The notes beneath the pieces are model-generated. The model was given only the letters and a program-made list of their open reading frames with translations, had not been told where the DNA came from and did no database searches. From Vallitaleaceae bacterium 9-2 (GTDB lineage: Bacteria > Bacillota > Clostridia > Lachnospirales > Vallitaleaceae), in the NCBI GenBank assembly GCA_038396585.1, contig CP121691.1, forward strand, positions 3,534,001 to 3,598,000: a stretch of DNA of 64,000 nucleotides, given 5' to 3'. The position numbers and the translations under genes were made by a program. Shown here in pieces: positions 34,765 to 43,593 of this stretch; within the stretch, counting starts at the first letter, position 1, and the number at the start of each line of letters is the position of its first letter.

Positions 34765-34900
34765 TATTTTTCATCAAAAAAGCAAAAAAAAAATAATTTT
34801 TTTCAGCTTTTTTCAGGAGAGAGTACCATTTTAACTATCAAGAACCCCCATTTAGCAACGTTTTTATGCTTTTTATACAACAGAAGTGTATTTTTCTAAT

Positions 34901-34938
34901 AAAAAAGTGATTTCGATTTGAATCGAAATCACTTTTTT
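34901..34938 (-). terminator. Terminator of the DeoR-family regulator gene
   Basis: AAAAAAGTGATTTCGATT and its complement AATCGAAATCACTTTTTT form an 18-bp stem with a 2-base centre, with A and T runs on both sides so it can act in both directions. It directly abuts the regulator stop codon at 34939 and separates it from the BMC operon promoter. Confidence 0.85.
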
Positions 34939-35685
34939 TCAGATATCTGCAAAAATAAATCGTGGGTCATGATGATAGATCTTATCAATATGACTTGTTG
35001 TTATTAATCGCCAATCATTATCCAGTTGTCCAAATGTATATCTTGAGCGTTTACCTAGTTTTGTTGAGTCCGCAATGATATAGGCTTCCGCCGAATTCTT
35101 TAACGCTATTTTGTTCACTTCTGCAACTTCAACACTTGATGTCGTAATACTTCCTCCAGGAATCACCCCGGACGCTCCAATAAAACACTTATCAAAGTTC
35201 ATACACGAGATTTGACGTATCACCGTCGGTCCGATAACCACACCTATATCCAGCATCACCTCACCACCAAGGATAATCGTATTAATCTGGTATTTGAGCA
35301 ATTCTTGAATATGAAAGGCACCATTGGTGACTACGGTAACATTTTTTCCCGCCAAATGCTTAATCATCATATCTTCTGTTGTTCCCGGTCCCAAAAAAAT
35401 AAACTGTCCGTCACCGACTTTTGTTGCAGCATAACTTCCAATCTGCATTTTTTCTTCTTTGTTTAGAGTCATCTTTTCCGCCAAAGACTTTTCAGGTATG
35501 TTAACCATAATCTTTGCCGCGCCTCCGGTCAAAATCTCTACTTGACCTTCTTCTTCCAACGTCTTTAAGTCTCTGCGCACTGTCGCCAAAGATACTCCGA
35601 CACGATCGGCTATTTCTTCAAAAAAAACGATGTCTTTTGTATGCATAAACTCTAGAACTTTACTTCGTCTGACATAAGGTATCAT
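34939..35685 (-). CDS. DeoR/GlpR-family transcriptional regulator
   Basis: 248 residues. The N-terminal winged helix is RRSKVLEFMHTKDIVFFEEIADRVGVSLATVRRDLKTLEEEG, the family signature, and the DeoR_C sugar-phosphate sensor follows (FIFLGPGTTEDMMIKHLAG, ITTSSVEVAEVNKIALKNSAE). Effectors of the family are phosphorylated sugars. It lies upstream of the BMC operon and downstream of the sulfatase genes, with its own terminator. It may control the BMC operon, with a ketose-phosphate intermediate as signal, or the sulfatase unit. GGGGAGG precedes the ATG inside an inverted repeat. Confidence 0.9.
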   Translation of the reverse strand: MIPYVRRSKVLEFMHTKDIVFFEEIADRVGVSLATVRRDLKTLEEEGQVEILTGGAAKIMVNIPEKSLAEKMTLNKEEKMQIGSYAATKVGDGQFIFLGPGTTEDMMIKHLAGKNVTVVTNGAFHIQELLKYQINTIILGGEVMLDIGVVIGPTVIRQISCMNFDKCFIGASGVIPGGSITTSSVEVAEVNKIALKNSAEAYIIADSTKLGKRSRYTFGQLDNDWRLITTSHIDKIYHHDPRFIFADI

Positions 35686-35720
35686 AAGATTCCTCCCCTT
35701 GGGTTTTTTCTTATGATACC
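35679..35720. promoter_or_regulatory. 12-bp inverted repeat enclosing the DeoR gene start
   Basis: GGTATCATAAGA (35679-35690) and TCTTATGATACC (35709-35720) are perfect inverted repeats 18 bases apart. The loop holds the ribosome site and one arm holds the start codon. It could be an autoregulatory operator or an RNA hairpin limiting translation. No T-run follows, so it is not a terminator. Confidence 0.6.
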
Positions 35721-35753
35721 ACTTTTTTCACGTTTTTGCAAGATTTTTCAAAT

Positions 35754-37247
35754 TTAGTATAACTTTTTTTTACGGTTAAACTCTGTTATCTCAAGTCCAG
35801 TGTCATAATCTAGCTGTTTAACCTCACCCGGCTCTGTAATTCGCTGACGGGTCATATAGTGATTTTCCCAGTTTGGTTTCGGTGCATTTTCACGCCATGA
35901 CCGATCTTCCCAATAATATCCTCTAAAAGGATCTCTTGTCACATCCATCCAGTCAAGCAACGCATCATGAAGTTCGTCGCGAATACTTTGCACTTTCGGA
36001 TTATGAATAAGATTGTCCATCTCTTGAGGATCTTTGGACAAATCATATAGCTCATCATCACTCATAAGATGGATAACAAGCTTATATCCGTCTTTTACAA
36101 CACAGCGTACCGGTTGATATCCTCCAAAACCATCATGGTCAACTTCATAGCGATTAAATTCGATGAATGCTTGGTCCTTAATCTCTCCAACCGTTTTTTC
36201 TTTTGACAACAGACTTTCCCCAAAAAGAGCTTCCGGTTTTTTAACATCAAAATAATCAAGAATTGTTGGCACAATATCAATGTGTGAAACCGCTTCATGA
36301 CGCCGACTGTTCTTTTCATCCCATGTCGGATTCATCATAATCAAGGGTATATTGGTGATTTCATCATACATAGCTGCACCTTTGCCATAGATTCCGTGGG
36401 ACCCCATGGAATCCCCATGGTCTGATGTATACATGATGGTTGGCTCTGCCAAATGTTTTTCAATAGTGCCTAGGACGCGACCGATTTCATAATCCACAAA
36501 ACTATTGCACCCTGCTAAGCCCAGCCCATCTTCATTGGCAAAAACTTTTCGTCCATTATTCGCCCATAATTGTATATGCGCCGGTAATGTGTTTATATCT
36601 ATATGCATATTTTCTTTTTCAAAGACACGTTGTCCTTTAAAAGGCTCAAAAAACTCCTTGGGTGCCAAGAATGGACCATGGGGTTCATCATAAGAAAGTA
36701 CGAGTAAAAAGTCTTCGTCCTTATGGGCCTCAATAAATTCCATTGCTTTTTGAGAGCATTTGTGCGCATAGGTAAACTTCTCATCAATTCCTTGCTCATC
36801 AAAACAGCTCTGAAAATTCCTTGAACGTACACGGTCTTGTTTAGGCATCTCCATCAGGTAATTACGCATATCATACCAATACGCATCATCCCATCCATCC
36901 GGACATATGCCGTCACCAAAATAATCTCCACCGTCTAAGTGCCACTTGCCTATATAGCCACAATGCACACCTTCTGCACTCAATCTTTGACCAAGTGTTT
37001 TTACATATTCCCCTAGCTCCATTCCATTACCAAGCATTCCATTGGTATGAGGGTATGTTCCTGTAAAAATTGCTGAACGTGCCGGTCCGCATACAGGTTG
37101 AGTGGTATAGGCGCGCTCAAAGCTAACACCTTGTTCCACTAACTTATCCAGATTTGGCGTGTGCATTTCGCGCCGCTCATTAAACACATTAATCATATCT
37201 AACCGTTGCGTATCTGTCATTATAAATATAAACTGTCTTTTTGTCAC
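35754..37247 (-). CDS. Sulfatase, cytoplasmic (formylglycine type)
   Basis: 497 residues of the alkaline-phosphatase-like sulfatase fold. The metal site is MTDTQRLD (about 10-17), the formylglycine motif is Cys53 in PVCGPARS (C-x-P-x-R), and TSDHGDSMGSHG carries the second metal site. There is no signal peptide, so it should act in the cytoplasm on an imported sulfated sugar. The GTG start at 37247 follows GAGGTGA. It is the third gene of a run with the GH88 hydrolase and another sulfatase. The substrate position is unknown. The Cys-type maturase is not in this window. Confidence 0.9.
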   Translation of the reverse strand: MTKRQFIFIMTDTQRLDMINVFNERREMHTPNLDKLVEQGVSFERAYTTQPVCGPARSAIFTGTYPHTNGMLGNGMELGEYVKTLGQRLSAEGVHCGYIGKWHLDGGDYFGDGICPDGWDDAYWYDMRNYLMEMPKQDRVRSRNFQSCFDEQGIDEKFTYAHKCSQKAMEFIEAHKDEDFLLVLSYDEPHGPFLAPKEFFEPFKGQRVFEKENMHIDINTLPAHIQLWANNGRKVFANEDGLGLAGCNSFVDYEIGRVLGTIEKHLAEPTIMYTSDHGDSMGSHGIYGKGAAMYDEITNIPLIMMNPTWDEKNSRRHEAVSHIDIVPTILDYFDVKKPEALFGESLLSKEKTVGEIKDQAFIEFNRYEVDHDGFGGYQPVRCVVKDGYKLVIHLMSDDELYDLSKDPQEMDNLIHNPKVQSIRDELHDALLDWMDVTRDPFRGYYWEDRSWRENAPKPNWENHYMTRQRITEPGEVKQLDYDTGLEITEFNRKKKLY

Positions 37248-37272
37248 GTCTTCACCTCTATATCTTCATTGC

Positions 37273-38436
37273 TTACCAGTAAAGCTCCCAATCCTTTAAC
37301 TCTCGCATTAACGCCTCAAGATAAAAGTAGTCTCCCCAAACATTACATTCATCAACGTTACGATCTTCACAACTATTATGCGCAGTACCTCTTGCATAAA
37401 CACCATGAAGAAGTAAGCCATTGGAGCTTTTTGGATCTTTTACCGCATAATTGTCAATCAAGGATTTTAAAATCTTAAGGGCTGCACTTCGATATTTTTC
37501 TTTTCGCTCGCCATCAAGGTATTTACACATCTCTAGTATACCACAAACTGCAATCGCTGCGGCGGATGAATCTTTGGATTCTTGTGATGGGTCATTAAAT
37601 TCAAAATCCCAATATGGCACTAAATCTTTAGGAAGATTATCAATAAAGAAATCTGTGACTTTATAAAAAATATCTTTGTAGGATTCTTCTTGTGTATATC
37701 GATAACTCAGTGCTGTTCCATAGATTCCCCAAGCTTGCCCTCTTGCCCATGCTGAATCATCGCTGTATCCTTGTCGCGTCTCACCATAGAGAGGTTTTCC
37801 TGTGCCTTTTTCAAAATAATATGTGTGATACGTGGAATGGTCCTCACGAAGGACAACTTTTAATGATGTATCAATGTGGCGTCTCGCAATGTCTGCATAT
37901 TTTTCATCTCCTGTCGCTTCGGTTGCCCAATATAACAACGGAAGATTTAAAAGACAGTCTATAATCAATCGATAGTTATCATCTGCCCCAACATTTCCCC
38001 AAGCTTGAATAAATTGCCCATCTTCTTGGTATCGAGTAATAAGATGATCTGCCGCACGAATTGCCGCTTCTTTTCCTGTAGTATTTTGTGTCAGTTTGTA
38101 CGCTGCTACACAGGAGAGACTATACAAAAATCCCATGTCATGATGATTAATGTCAAAGGCTTCATCCATACGTTTTGAAAAGCTCTCTACTTGAACTTCA
38201 GCTGCTTTTTTGTAGCGTTCATCCTTTGTCCATTCATACGCTAGCCATATCTGCCCCGTCCAAAATCCACTCGTCCATGAGCGATTGATACTTGGCTCAT
38301 AAAAATTATTGGTTGTCCCATTAATTTTAAATGCATCTGTAAATTGATCCAAGTCACTTCCAATTTGATTAACAGCAATATCCATTGCCTTTTTCACTTC
38401 GTCTGTTGTTACTTCACTAAAGTTTTTCATGCACAT
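37273..38436 (-). CDS. GH88 unsaturated glucuronyl hydrolase
   Basis: 387 residues of the alpha6/alpha6-barrel family. Asp100 in NHHDMGFLYS and Asp160 in RLIIDCLLNLPLL match the catalytic pair of Bacillus UGL; SDDSAWARGQAWGIYG and PYWDFEFNDPSQESKDSSAAAI are also family features. It removes the unsaturated uronic acid from disaccharides made by polysaccharide lyases acting on chondroitin, hyaluronan or heparin-like chains. There is no signal peptide. GGAG lies eight bases before the ATG. The two flanking sulfatases suggest sulfated glycosaminoglycan disaccharides as substrate. Confidence 0.9.
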   Translation of the reverse strand: MCMKNFSEVTTDEVKKAMDIAVNQIGSDLDQFTDAFKINGTTNNFYEPSINRSWTSGFWTGQIWLAYEWTKDERYKKAAEVQVESFSKRMDEAFDINHHDMGFLYSLSCVAAYKLTQNTTGKEAAIRAADHLITRYQEDGQFIQAWGNVGADDNYRLIIDCLLNLPLLYWATEATGDEKYADIARRHIDTSLKVVLREDHSTYHTYYFEKGTGKPLYGETRQGYSDDSAWARGQAWGIYGTALSYRYTQEESYKDIFYKVTDFFIDNLPKDLVPYWDFEFNDPSQESKDSSAAAIAVCGILEMCKYLDGERKEKYRSAALKILKSLIDNYAVKDPKSSNGLLLHGVYARGTAHNSCEDRNVDECNVWGDYFYLEALMRELKDWELYW

Positions 38437-38440
38437 TATA

Positions 38441-39826
38441 TTATCTCCATTCTATTTGATCCAACATAAAAGGATCGTTCGTTTTATTCAAATAGTTTTC
38501 TAGTTTTTTGTCCATCTGCATAGCAATAGAATCCTCTTTTTCAAGGGTTATGGGACGCATTTGCAACGGATCCTGAACCAAATCATAGAGGTAGCGTTTT
38601 TGAATCGCTCCCGGCTGAGTTCCGTTATCTACAATATAGGTCTTATCTTTCATTCGAAGACCTCTCCAGCCAAACGCTTTGTTATTATAGCCACGACGTC
38701 TATATGCATCGACCATCTCAGGCATCCCCGGAATCATCATAATCAGCTTCTCTTCATGTTCTTCAACAATTGCATCCTGATTTTTAATAAGTCTTGAGGC
38801 AAAACTGGTTCCTTCTACACACTCCGGTACACGGACATCCAATAATTCAAGCAACGTCGGCATATGGTCTTCACTGCTTAGAAGCATATCTGTACGTCCA
38901 GGTTCGATCTCTTGATCACAAATCATGAGCGGAATCTTAATCGATTCTTCGTACCAGATATTTTTTCCCATAAGCCCTTGTGCACCTAGCATATCACCGT
39001 GATCGGCTGATAGGACGATAACTGAATCTTCCATAAGTCCCTGTGCATTCAAGTAATCTATAAGGCGACCGAATTGATCATCCAAACCGCTTACAGCTCC
39101 ATAATACTCGCGAAGCGTCTCAATAAACTTCGGATCTTCTTTGAGGTTCTTTGGAACATTATCCGGTACACGAATGGCATCATACATAGCTTTATACTTA
39201 GCCGGCACTTGGTCATAAGGTGGATGCGGTGGATTCCATGATAAAAACAAACAAAATGGTTGTCCCGCTTTTCTTTGCTCTAAAAACTCTAGTGCAACAT
39301 CTGTCTCCACCTCTGGAGACCAGCGCTCTTCAATTATCTGTTGAGAGCTATCTCGCCAATAGTGTGGTCTTAAGTGGTTATCCATTGCTCCGTATGAAAA
39401 CCAAAAATCAAACCCATGACGTCGTTCTCCCGGTGGCGTATACGCATCCCAATGTACTGCTTTTGACTGTGGGTTGGCTTCAAAGTTTTTTTCACTAGCA
39501 TCTAAATGCCACTTGCCTATATATGCTGTCTGAAACCCTTCTGCTTTTAATACATCGCCTATTGTTGTCTCTTGAGGCTTTAACATCACCACTTCGTCTA
39601 ATCCTATTTTACAGTTTGTCCACATCCCTAGAGAATACGGATATTTTCCGGTAATTAAAGATGCACGATGCGGAGAGCATAAAGGGTATGTACTGATCGC
39701 ATTGTCAAATACCTTGGATTGTTTTGCAAATGCATCCATACGTGGCGTTTTGACTTGGCTGTCTTCAAAGCCTATCGCATTTTTATTCCATTGATCTGCA
39801 AAAATATAAATCAAATTCTTCTTCAA
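38441..39826 (-). CDS. Sulfatase, cytoplasmic (formylglycine type)
   Basis: 461 residues. The metal site is YIFADQWNKNA (about 7-17), formylglycine Cys50 is in PLCSPHRAS, then VVMLKPQETTIG, AYIGKWHLD and VLSADHGDMLGAQG. It is closest in style to N-acetylglucosamine-6-sulfatase or choline-sulfatase-like bacterial enzymes; the position specificity is not certain. There is no signal peptide. The start is TTG at 39826, eight bases after AAGGAG. It is the first gene after the ABC binding protein and is separated from it by a hairpin. Confidence 0.88.
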   Translation of the reverse strand: MKKNLIYIFADQWNKNAIGFEDSQVKTPRMDAFAKQSKVFDNAISTYPLCSPHRASLITGKYPYSLGMWTNCKIGLDEVVMLKPQETTIGDVLKAEGFQTAYIGKWHLDASEKNFEANPQSKAVHWDAYTPPGERRHGFDFWFSYGAMDNHLRPHYWRDSSQQIIEERWSPEVETDVALEFLEQRKAGQPFCLFLSWNPPHPPYDQVPAKYKAMYDAIRVPDNVPKNLKEDPKFIETLREYYGAVSGLDDQFGRLIDYLNAQGLMEDSVIVLSADHGDMLGAQGLMGKNIWYEESIKIPLMICDQEIEPGRTDMLLSSEDHMPTLLELLDVRVPECVEGTSFASRLIKNQDAIVEEHEEKLIMMIPGMPEMVDAYRRRGYNNKAFGWRGLRMKDKTYIVDNGTQPGAIQKRYLYDLVQDPLQMRPITLEKEDSIAMQMDKKLENYLNKTNDPFMLDQIEWR

Positions 39827-39844
39827 TTTATCGTCTCCTTATCT

Positions 39845-39875
39845 TGAAAAATCAGCCCAAAGGGCTGATTTTTCA
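39845..39875 (-). terminator. Hairpin, attenuator or terminator between binding-protein and sulfatase genes
   Basis: TGAAAAATCAGCCC and GGGCTGATTTTTCA form a 14-bp stem with an AAA loop (39859-39861). The A/T ends give a short U-run inside the stem in both directions. Position suggests partial termination after the ABC importer genes, so the sulfatases are read at a lower level. Confidence 0.75.
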
Positions 39876-39903
39876 TTTTTTTATGTTCAAATATTTTGTT
39901 GGT

Positions 39904-41532
39904 TTATTTTCCTAAGAAAGTATCCATCGCTTTTTGGTTGATTTCAATGGCACGATCAATGTTTCTGTCTTTAAGTTCTTGAACGAATGTTGCGTAATCG
40001 TCTTCAATGTTTGATGCACCTAACATCCATTTTTGGAACATTTCATCCACATATGGACGGATTTGTGACATGATACGCTTGTACTCGGCTTCATCTTCTT
40101 CTGTATATTTTAAGTCCAATTGTCCATCAAAATATGGAGGTACATTATCACGGTACCACTCTGGATGTCCGTTGTATAATTCTGCTGCTGCTTGGGCTTC
40201 TGGAGTCATAAACGCATATTCATAGTTTGGATCTTGGTTCATACCGATACGATATTGAATACCTAATGAACGAAGGTAACCAAGTGGTGTTTGTTCAGTG
40301 TTACCTAACACTTCATCTGTATATGTTTTGTTGCCCGCATCGTCAACAACATATGTTTTGCCTTCGATTCCCCAGTTGATAAGGTCAGAACCTTCTTCTG
40401 AGAAGAAAAAGTCAAAGAATTTGATAAGTGTTACTGGGTCTTCACATTGAGAAGAGATTCCCCAACCTGGAGCTGGGTAACGTGTTGTACGTTCTACAAT
40501 GTTTCCATTTTGGTCTTTCATTGGTGCAATAGCTACGTTGTTAAACCCTTGGATTTCTTCTGCCAATGAACGGTTATAGTTTCCTGTACTTGGCCAGTCA
40601 TGTGTGAATCCACCTTGGTTAGCACTGTATAATGTATCTCGTGTCTTCGCTCCACGTGTAAAGATTTCAGGGTCAATCAATCCTTCTTTATACCATTTTG
40701 CAAGTTCTTTAACACCATACACGAAGTTATCTTCTAATGGTTCAAACTCTATCACGCCATCACGTGCATAAAACTCTGTACTTGAATCAAAAAGGTATAA
40801 ATATTCATCCGGCATCTTATGTCCTGCACGGTCAAACAATGGAATCTCATCTTTTTGACCATTTCCATTTGGATCTTCATTTCTAAATGCTGTTAATACA
40901 GTATATAGTTCATCAACAGTTGTTGGAACTTCTAAACCAAGTGCATCTAACCAATCTTGTCGAACCCAGTAGAACTCTGCTGATAATAATGTTTGATTTT
41001 TTGGAATATAATAGATGTTACCATCTAATGATGTTGCCCCTTGTCTAAATTTTGGATCTGATTCTAAAAGAGCTTTGATATTTGGCGCATGCTCATCAAT
41101 TAAGTCATTAAGGGCAATAAGTCCACCATCTCGACCAAGCTTTTCTAAATCTGCTGTGTTTTTGTATCCAATAACATCTGCTAAATCTCCTGAAGATAAC
41201 ATCAAGTTAAATGCTTCTTCTTCATTAGCATTTGTCTTTGAAATAACACCTTCTAAGTTTACATTTGTACGTTTTGCAATTTCTTGCCATACTTCCCATT
41301 CAGAATCAAATGGCATATTGTTGAAGTTTAAGAAAATTGAAAACGTCTTAGGTTCTGCTGATACCAAACTTCCTTCAAGGCTTTCTTCTGTGCTTTCTGT
41401 TGTTGTACCTGTTTCTGTCCCCGCTTGTGTTGTTGAATCTGTTGCAGTTTCACTATCTGTGCTTTTTCCACATCCCGCCATAAGTAACATTGTCATAACG
41501 ACAACCATAGCTGTTGCAATTAATCTTTTCAT
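39904..41532 (-). CDS. Extracellular solute-binding lipoprotein (family 1, LplA-like)
   Basis: 542 residues. Signal peptide and lipobox MLLMAGC (Cys about 21), a Thr/Ser/Glu linker to about 55, then a large binding domain (GDLADVIGYKNTADLEKLGRDGGLIALNDLI, FNLMLSSGDLAD) as in the long oligosaccharide-binding proteins of Firmicutes. AAGGAGAAAG precedes the ATG. It works with the two permeases upstream. No ATPase gene is nearby, so a shared MsmK/UgpC-type ATPase is expected. Cargo: probably sulfated unsaturated di- or oligosaccharides, by gene context. Confidence 0.9.
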   Translation of the reverse strand: MKRLIATAMVVVMTMLLMAGCGKSTDSETATDSTTQAGTETGTTTESTEESLEGSLVSAEPKTFSIFLNFNNMPFDSEWEVWQEIAKRTNVNLEGVISKTNANEEEAFNLMLSSGDLADVIGYKNTADLEKLGRDGGLIALNDLIDEHAPNIKALLESDPKFRQGATSLDGNIYYIPKNQTLLSAEFYWVRQDWLDALGLEVPTTVDELYTVLTAFRNEDPNGNGQKDEIPLFDRAGHKMPDEYLYLFDSSTEFYARDGVIEFEPLEDNFVYGVKELAKWYKEGLIDPEIFTRGAKTRDTLYSANQGGFTHDWPSTGNYNRSLAEEIQGFNNVAIAPMKDQNGNIVERTTRYPAPGWGISSQCEDPVTLIKFFDFFFSEEGSDLINWGIEGKTYVVDDAGNKTYTDEVLGNTEQTPLGYLRSLGIQYRIGMNQDPNYEYAFMTPEAQAAAELYNGHPEWYRDNVPPYFDGQLDLKYTEEDEAEYKRIMSQIRPYVDEMFQKWMLGASNIEDDYATFVQELKDRNIDRAIEINQKAMDTFLGK

Positions 41533-41588
41533 AACTTTCTCCTTTTCTTTTTAATATATCTTCAATGACGTTTGTCATATGTAAGATC

Positions 41589-42482
41589 TTATCCTTTTAC
41601 CGAACCAATTGTGGCTCCTTTTTTGAAATACTTTTGTACAAATGGGTAGGCAACCGCCATAGGTACAATAGCAATGATAATAATCGCATAAATAACCGTC
41701 GTAGGTGATGCTAGGGAGTCCATCGTAATAATTCCTGCCTCTGTTTCATTGGCCACCTGGTCTACAATCAATTTTTTCAATAAAACTTGCAACGGTATTT
41801 TGCTATCATCTTTTAACAAGTTCATCGCCCAGAAGTATCCGTTCCATCGAGAAACCCCATAAAACATTCCTACTGTCGCAAGGGCCGGCTTAGATAGCGG
41901 CAAATAAATATGATAAAAAATTCTTAAATTGGAAGCGCCATCAATAAATGCTGCCTCTTCCAAAGATTGTGGTACCTGCTCAAAAAAGCTTTTTAAAATA
42001 ATTAAGTTGTATGTATTTAATGCAAAACCAACAATAATTCCTGTTCGCGTATCTAATAACTTTAAGTTAACAAATGTCATATATAAAGGAATCATTCCTG
42101 CGTTAAACCACATCGTAAATACGGTCATAATCGTAAAAAACTTACGGAACATGAGGCGTTGCTTTGATAAAGCATATGCCATTGTTGCTGTAAAAAACAT
42201 ATTTGCCATAACACCGACAATTGTATAGAAGAAGGTATTTAGATAGGCTAACCATATTCCGTCTTTTGCAAATGCTTGTCGATAACTTTCTAAATTAAAA
42301 CCTTTAATCCAAAACATCACATCACCATTTTCAACAAAAAATGGTTTACTTACCGATGCGATAATAACATAATATATCGGATACAGACTAAGTATTGTAA
42401 TGATGATTCCCACAACGCTCATAAAAAATGAGAACACCTTTTCATTACGAGTAACTAATTGACTTGATTTTTTTATTTTCAA
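41589..42482 (-). CDS. Carbohydrate ABC transporter permease (LplC/MalG type)
   Basis: 297 residues from the TTG at 42482 (LKIKKSSQLVTRNEK, read as Met), chosen because AGGAGG lies eight bases before it; a GTG three codons upstream overlaps that site. Six membrane helices. The EAA loop is EQVPQSLEEAAFIDGASNLRIFYHIYLPLSKPALATV, the usual MalG signature, and the protein ends FKKGATIGSVKG as in the LplC/YtcP group. It forms the channel with the permease encoded just upstream. Confidence 0.92.
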   Translation of the reverse strand: MKIKKSSQLVTRNEKVFSFFMSVVGIIITILSLYPIYYVIIASVSKPFFVENGDVMFWIKGFNLESYRQAFAKDGIWLAYLNTFFYTIVGVMANMFFTATMAYALSKQRLMFRKFFTIMTVFTMWFNAGMIPLYMTFVNLKLLDTRTGIIVGFALNTYNLIILKSFFEQVPQSLEEAAFIDGASNLRIFYHIYLPLSKPALATVGMFYGVSRWNGYFWAMNLLKDDSKIPLQVLLKKLIVDQVANETEAGIITMDSLASPTTVIYAIIIIAIVPMAVAYPFVQKYFKKGATIGSVKG

Positions 42483-42494
42483 TGGAATCACCTC

Positions 42495-43418
42495 CTACCA
42501 TAATGCCGTTTCTGAAATTTTCTTGCTGACTCGATTTGCAAGTGCAACTAAGATAAGTGCAAATAACGCTTCAAATAAACCTGCTGCCGTTGCCAATCCA
42601 TAGTCACCATTGCTGATTCCTGTTCGATATACATAGGTTGCTATAACATCTGCAGTCTCATATGTTGTTGGGCGATATAAAAGCAAAATAGCTTCAAATC
42701 CGACTTTAACCATTTTTCCAATGTTAAGAACAAACATAACAACAATAATTGGTAAGATATTTGGTAAGGTAATGGCTGTAATTTGTCGCCACTTTCCGGC
42801 TCCATCTACTTTTGCCGCTTCATATAATTGTGGGTCGATTCCCATAATAGCTGCAATATATACGATGGAGTTAAACCCTGCAGTCATCCATAACGTCATT
42901 GTCGTATAGATGCCTCTAAAATACTCTGGCTTAACCATAAAGTATTGCGGGTCCATTCCTAGTTTTTGTAGCATGAAGTTGATAACTCCTGTACTTGGCG
43001 ATAAGAAATTAATCGTCATCCCACATACAACAACAACCGAAATAAAGTAAGGCAAGAACGTCGCTGTCTGTGTTAATTTACTTATAAATTTATTACGCAT
43101 CTCTGTAATCATAATTGCTAAAAATATAGGTAAAGGGAACACAATAAGCATTTGCCATAACGCAATCATCATTGTATTGGTAAATGTTCGCACAAAGTCC
43201 GTTCCACTTAAAAAATACATGAAGTTCTCAAGCCCTACAAATGTACTACCTTCAAACCCCCGAAAAACATTATAATCATAAAACGCCATTCGCAGTCCCA
43301 ACATCGGTTTGTATGCAAAGACCAAATACCATAACAATCCGGGTAATAGGAGTAAGTATAAATCCCAATCGCGCTTTATCCTTCCTCCAATCATATGTAA
43401 TGATAACTTCTTCTTCAT
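42495..43418 (-). CDS. Carbohydrate ABC transporter permease (LplB/MalF type)
   Basis: 307 residues, six membrane helices. LGLRMAFYDYNVFRGF and the EAA loop QLYEAAKVDGAGKWRQITAITLPNILP are typical of LplB/YteP permeases, which serve uronate- and glycosaminoglycan-type oligosaccharides. AAAGGAGAAAACG precedes the ATG. It is the first gene of the importer operon (permease, permease, binding protein, then sulfatases and GH88). Confidence 0.92.
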   Translation of the reverse strand: MKKKLSLHMIGGRIKRDWDLYLLLLPGLLWYLVFAYKPMLGLRMAFYDYNVFRGFEGSTFVGLENFMYFLSGTDFVRTFTNTMMIALWQMLIVFPLPIFLAIMITEMRNKFISKLTQTATFLPYFISVVVVCGMTINFLSPSTGVINFMLQKLGMDPQYFMVKPEYFRGIYTTMTLWMTAGFNSIVYIAAIMGIDPQLYEAAKVDGAGKWRQITAITLPNILPIIVVMFVLNIGKMVKVGFEAILLLYRPTTYETADVIATYVYRTGISNGDYGLATAAGLFEALFALILVALANRVSKKISETALW

Positions 43419-43560
43419 CGTTTTCTCCTTTCAAAAATTCAATTCGCTCATCGAATTTGTGAACTCATTATAAGCGCATTTGCATCTAAAAATCTATCTT
43501 CGATTTTCAAAACATCTTCAAAAGCCCTTTTTTGTCAATCACGATTTTTCAACACACCCT

Positions 43561-43593
43561 TCAAAAAGCAAAACAGAAGGCTTTCGCCTTCTG
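43561..43593 (-). terminator. Terminator of the membrane AraC regulator gene
   Basis: CAGAAGGC (43574-43581) and GCCTTCTG (43586-43593) form an 8-bp GC-rich stem with a TTTC loop directly after the regulator stop, followed on the minus strand by TTTTGCTTTTT. Confidence 0.85.
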
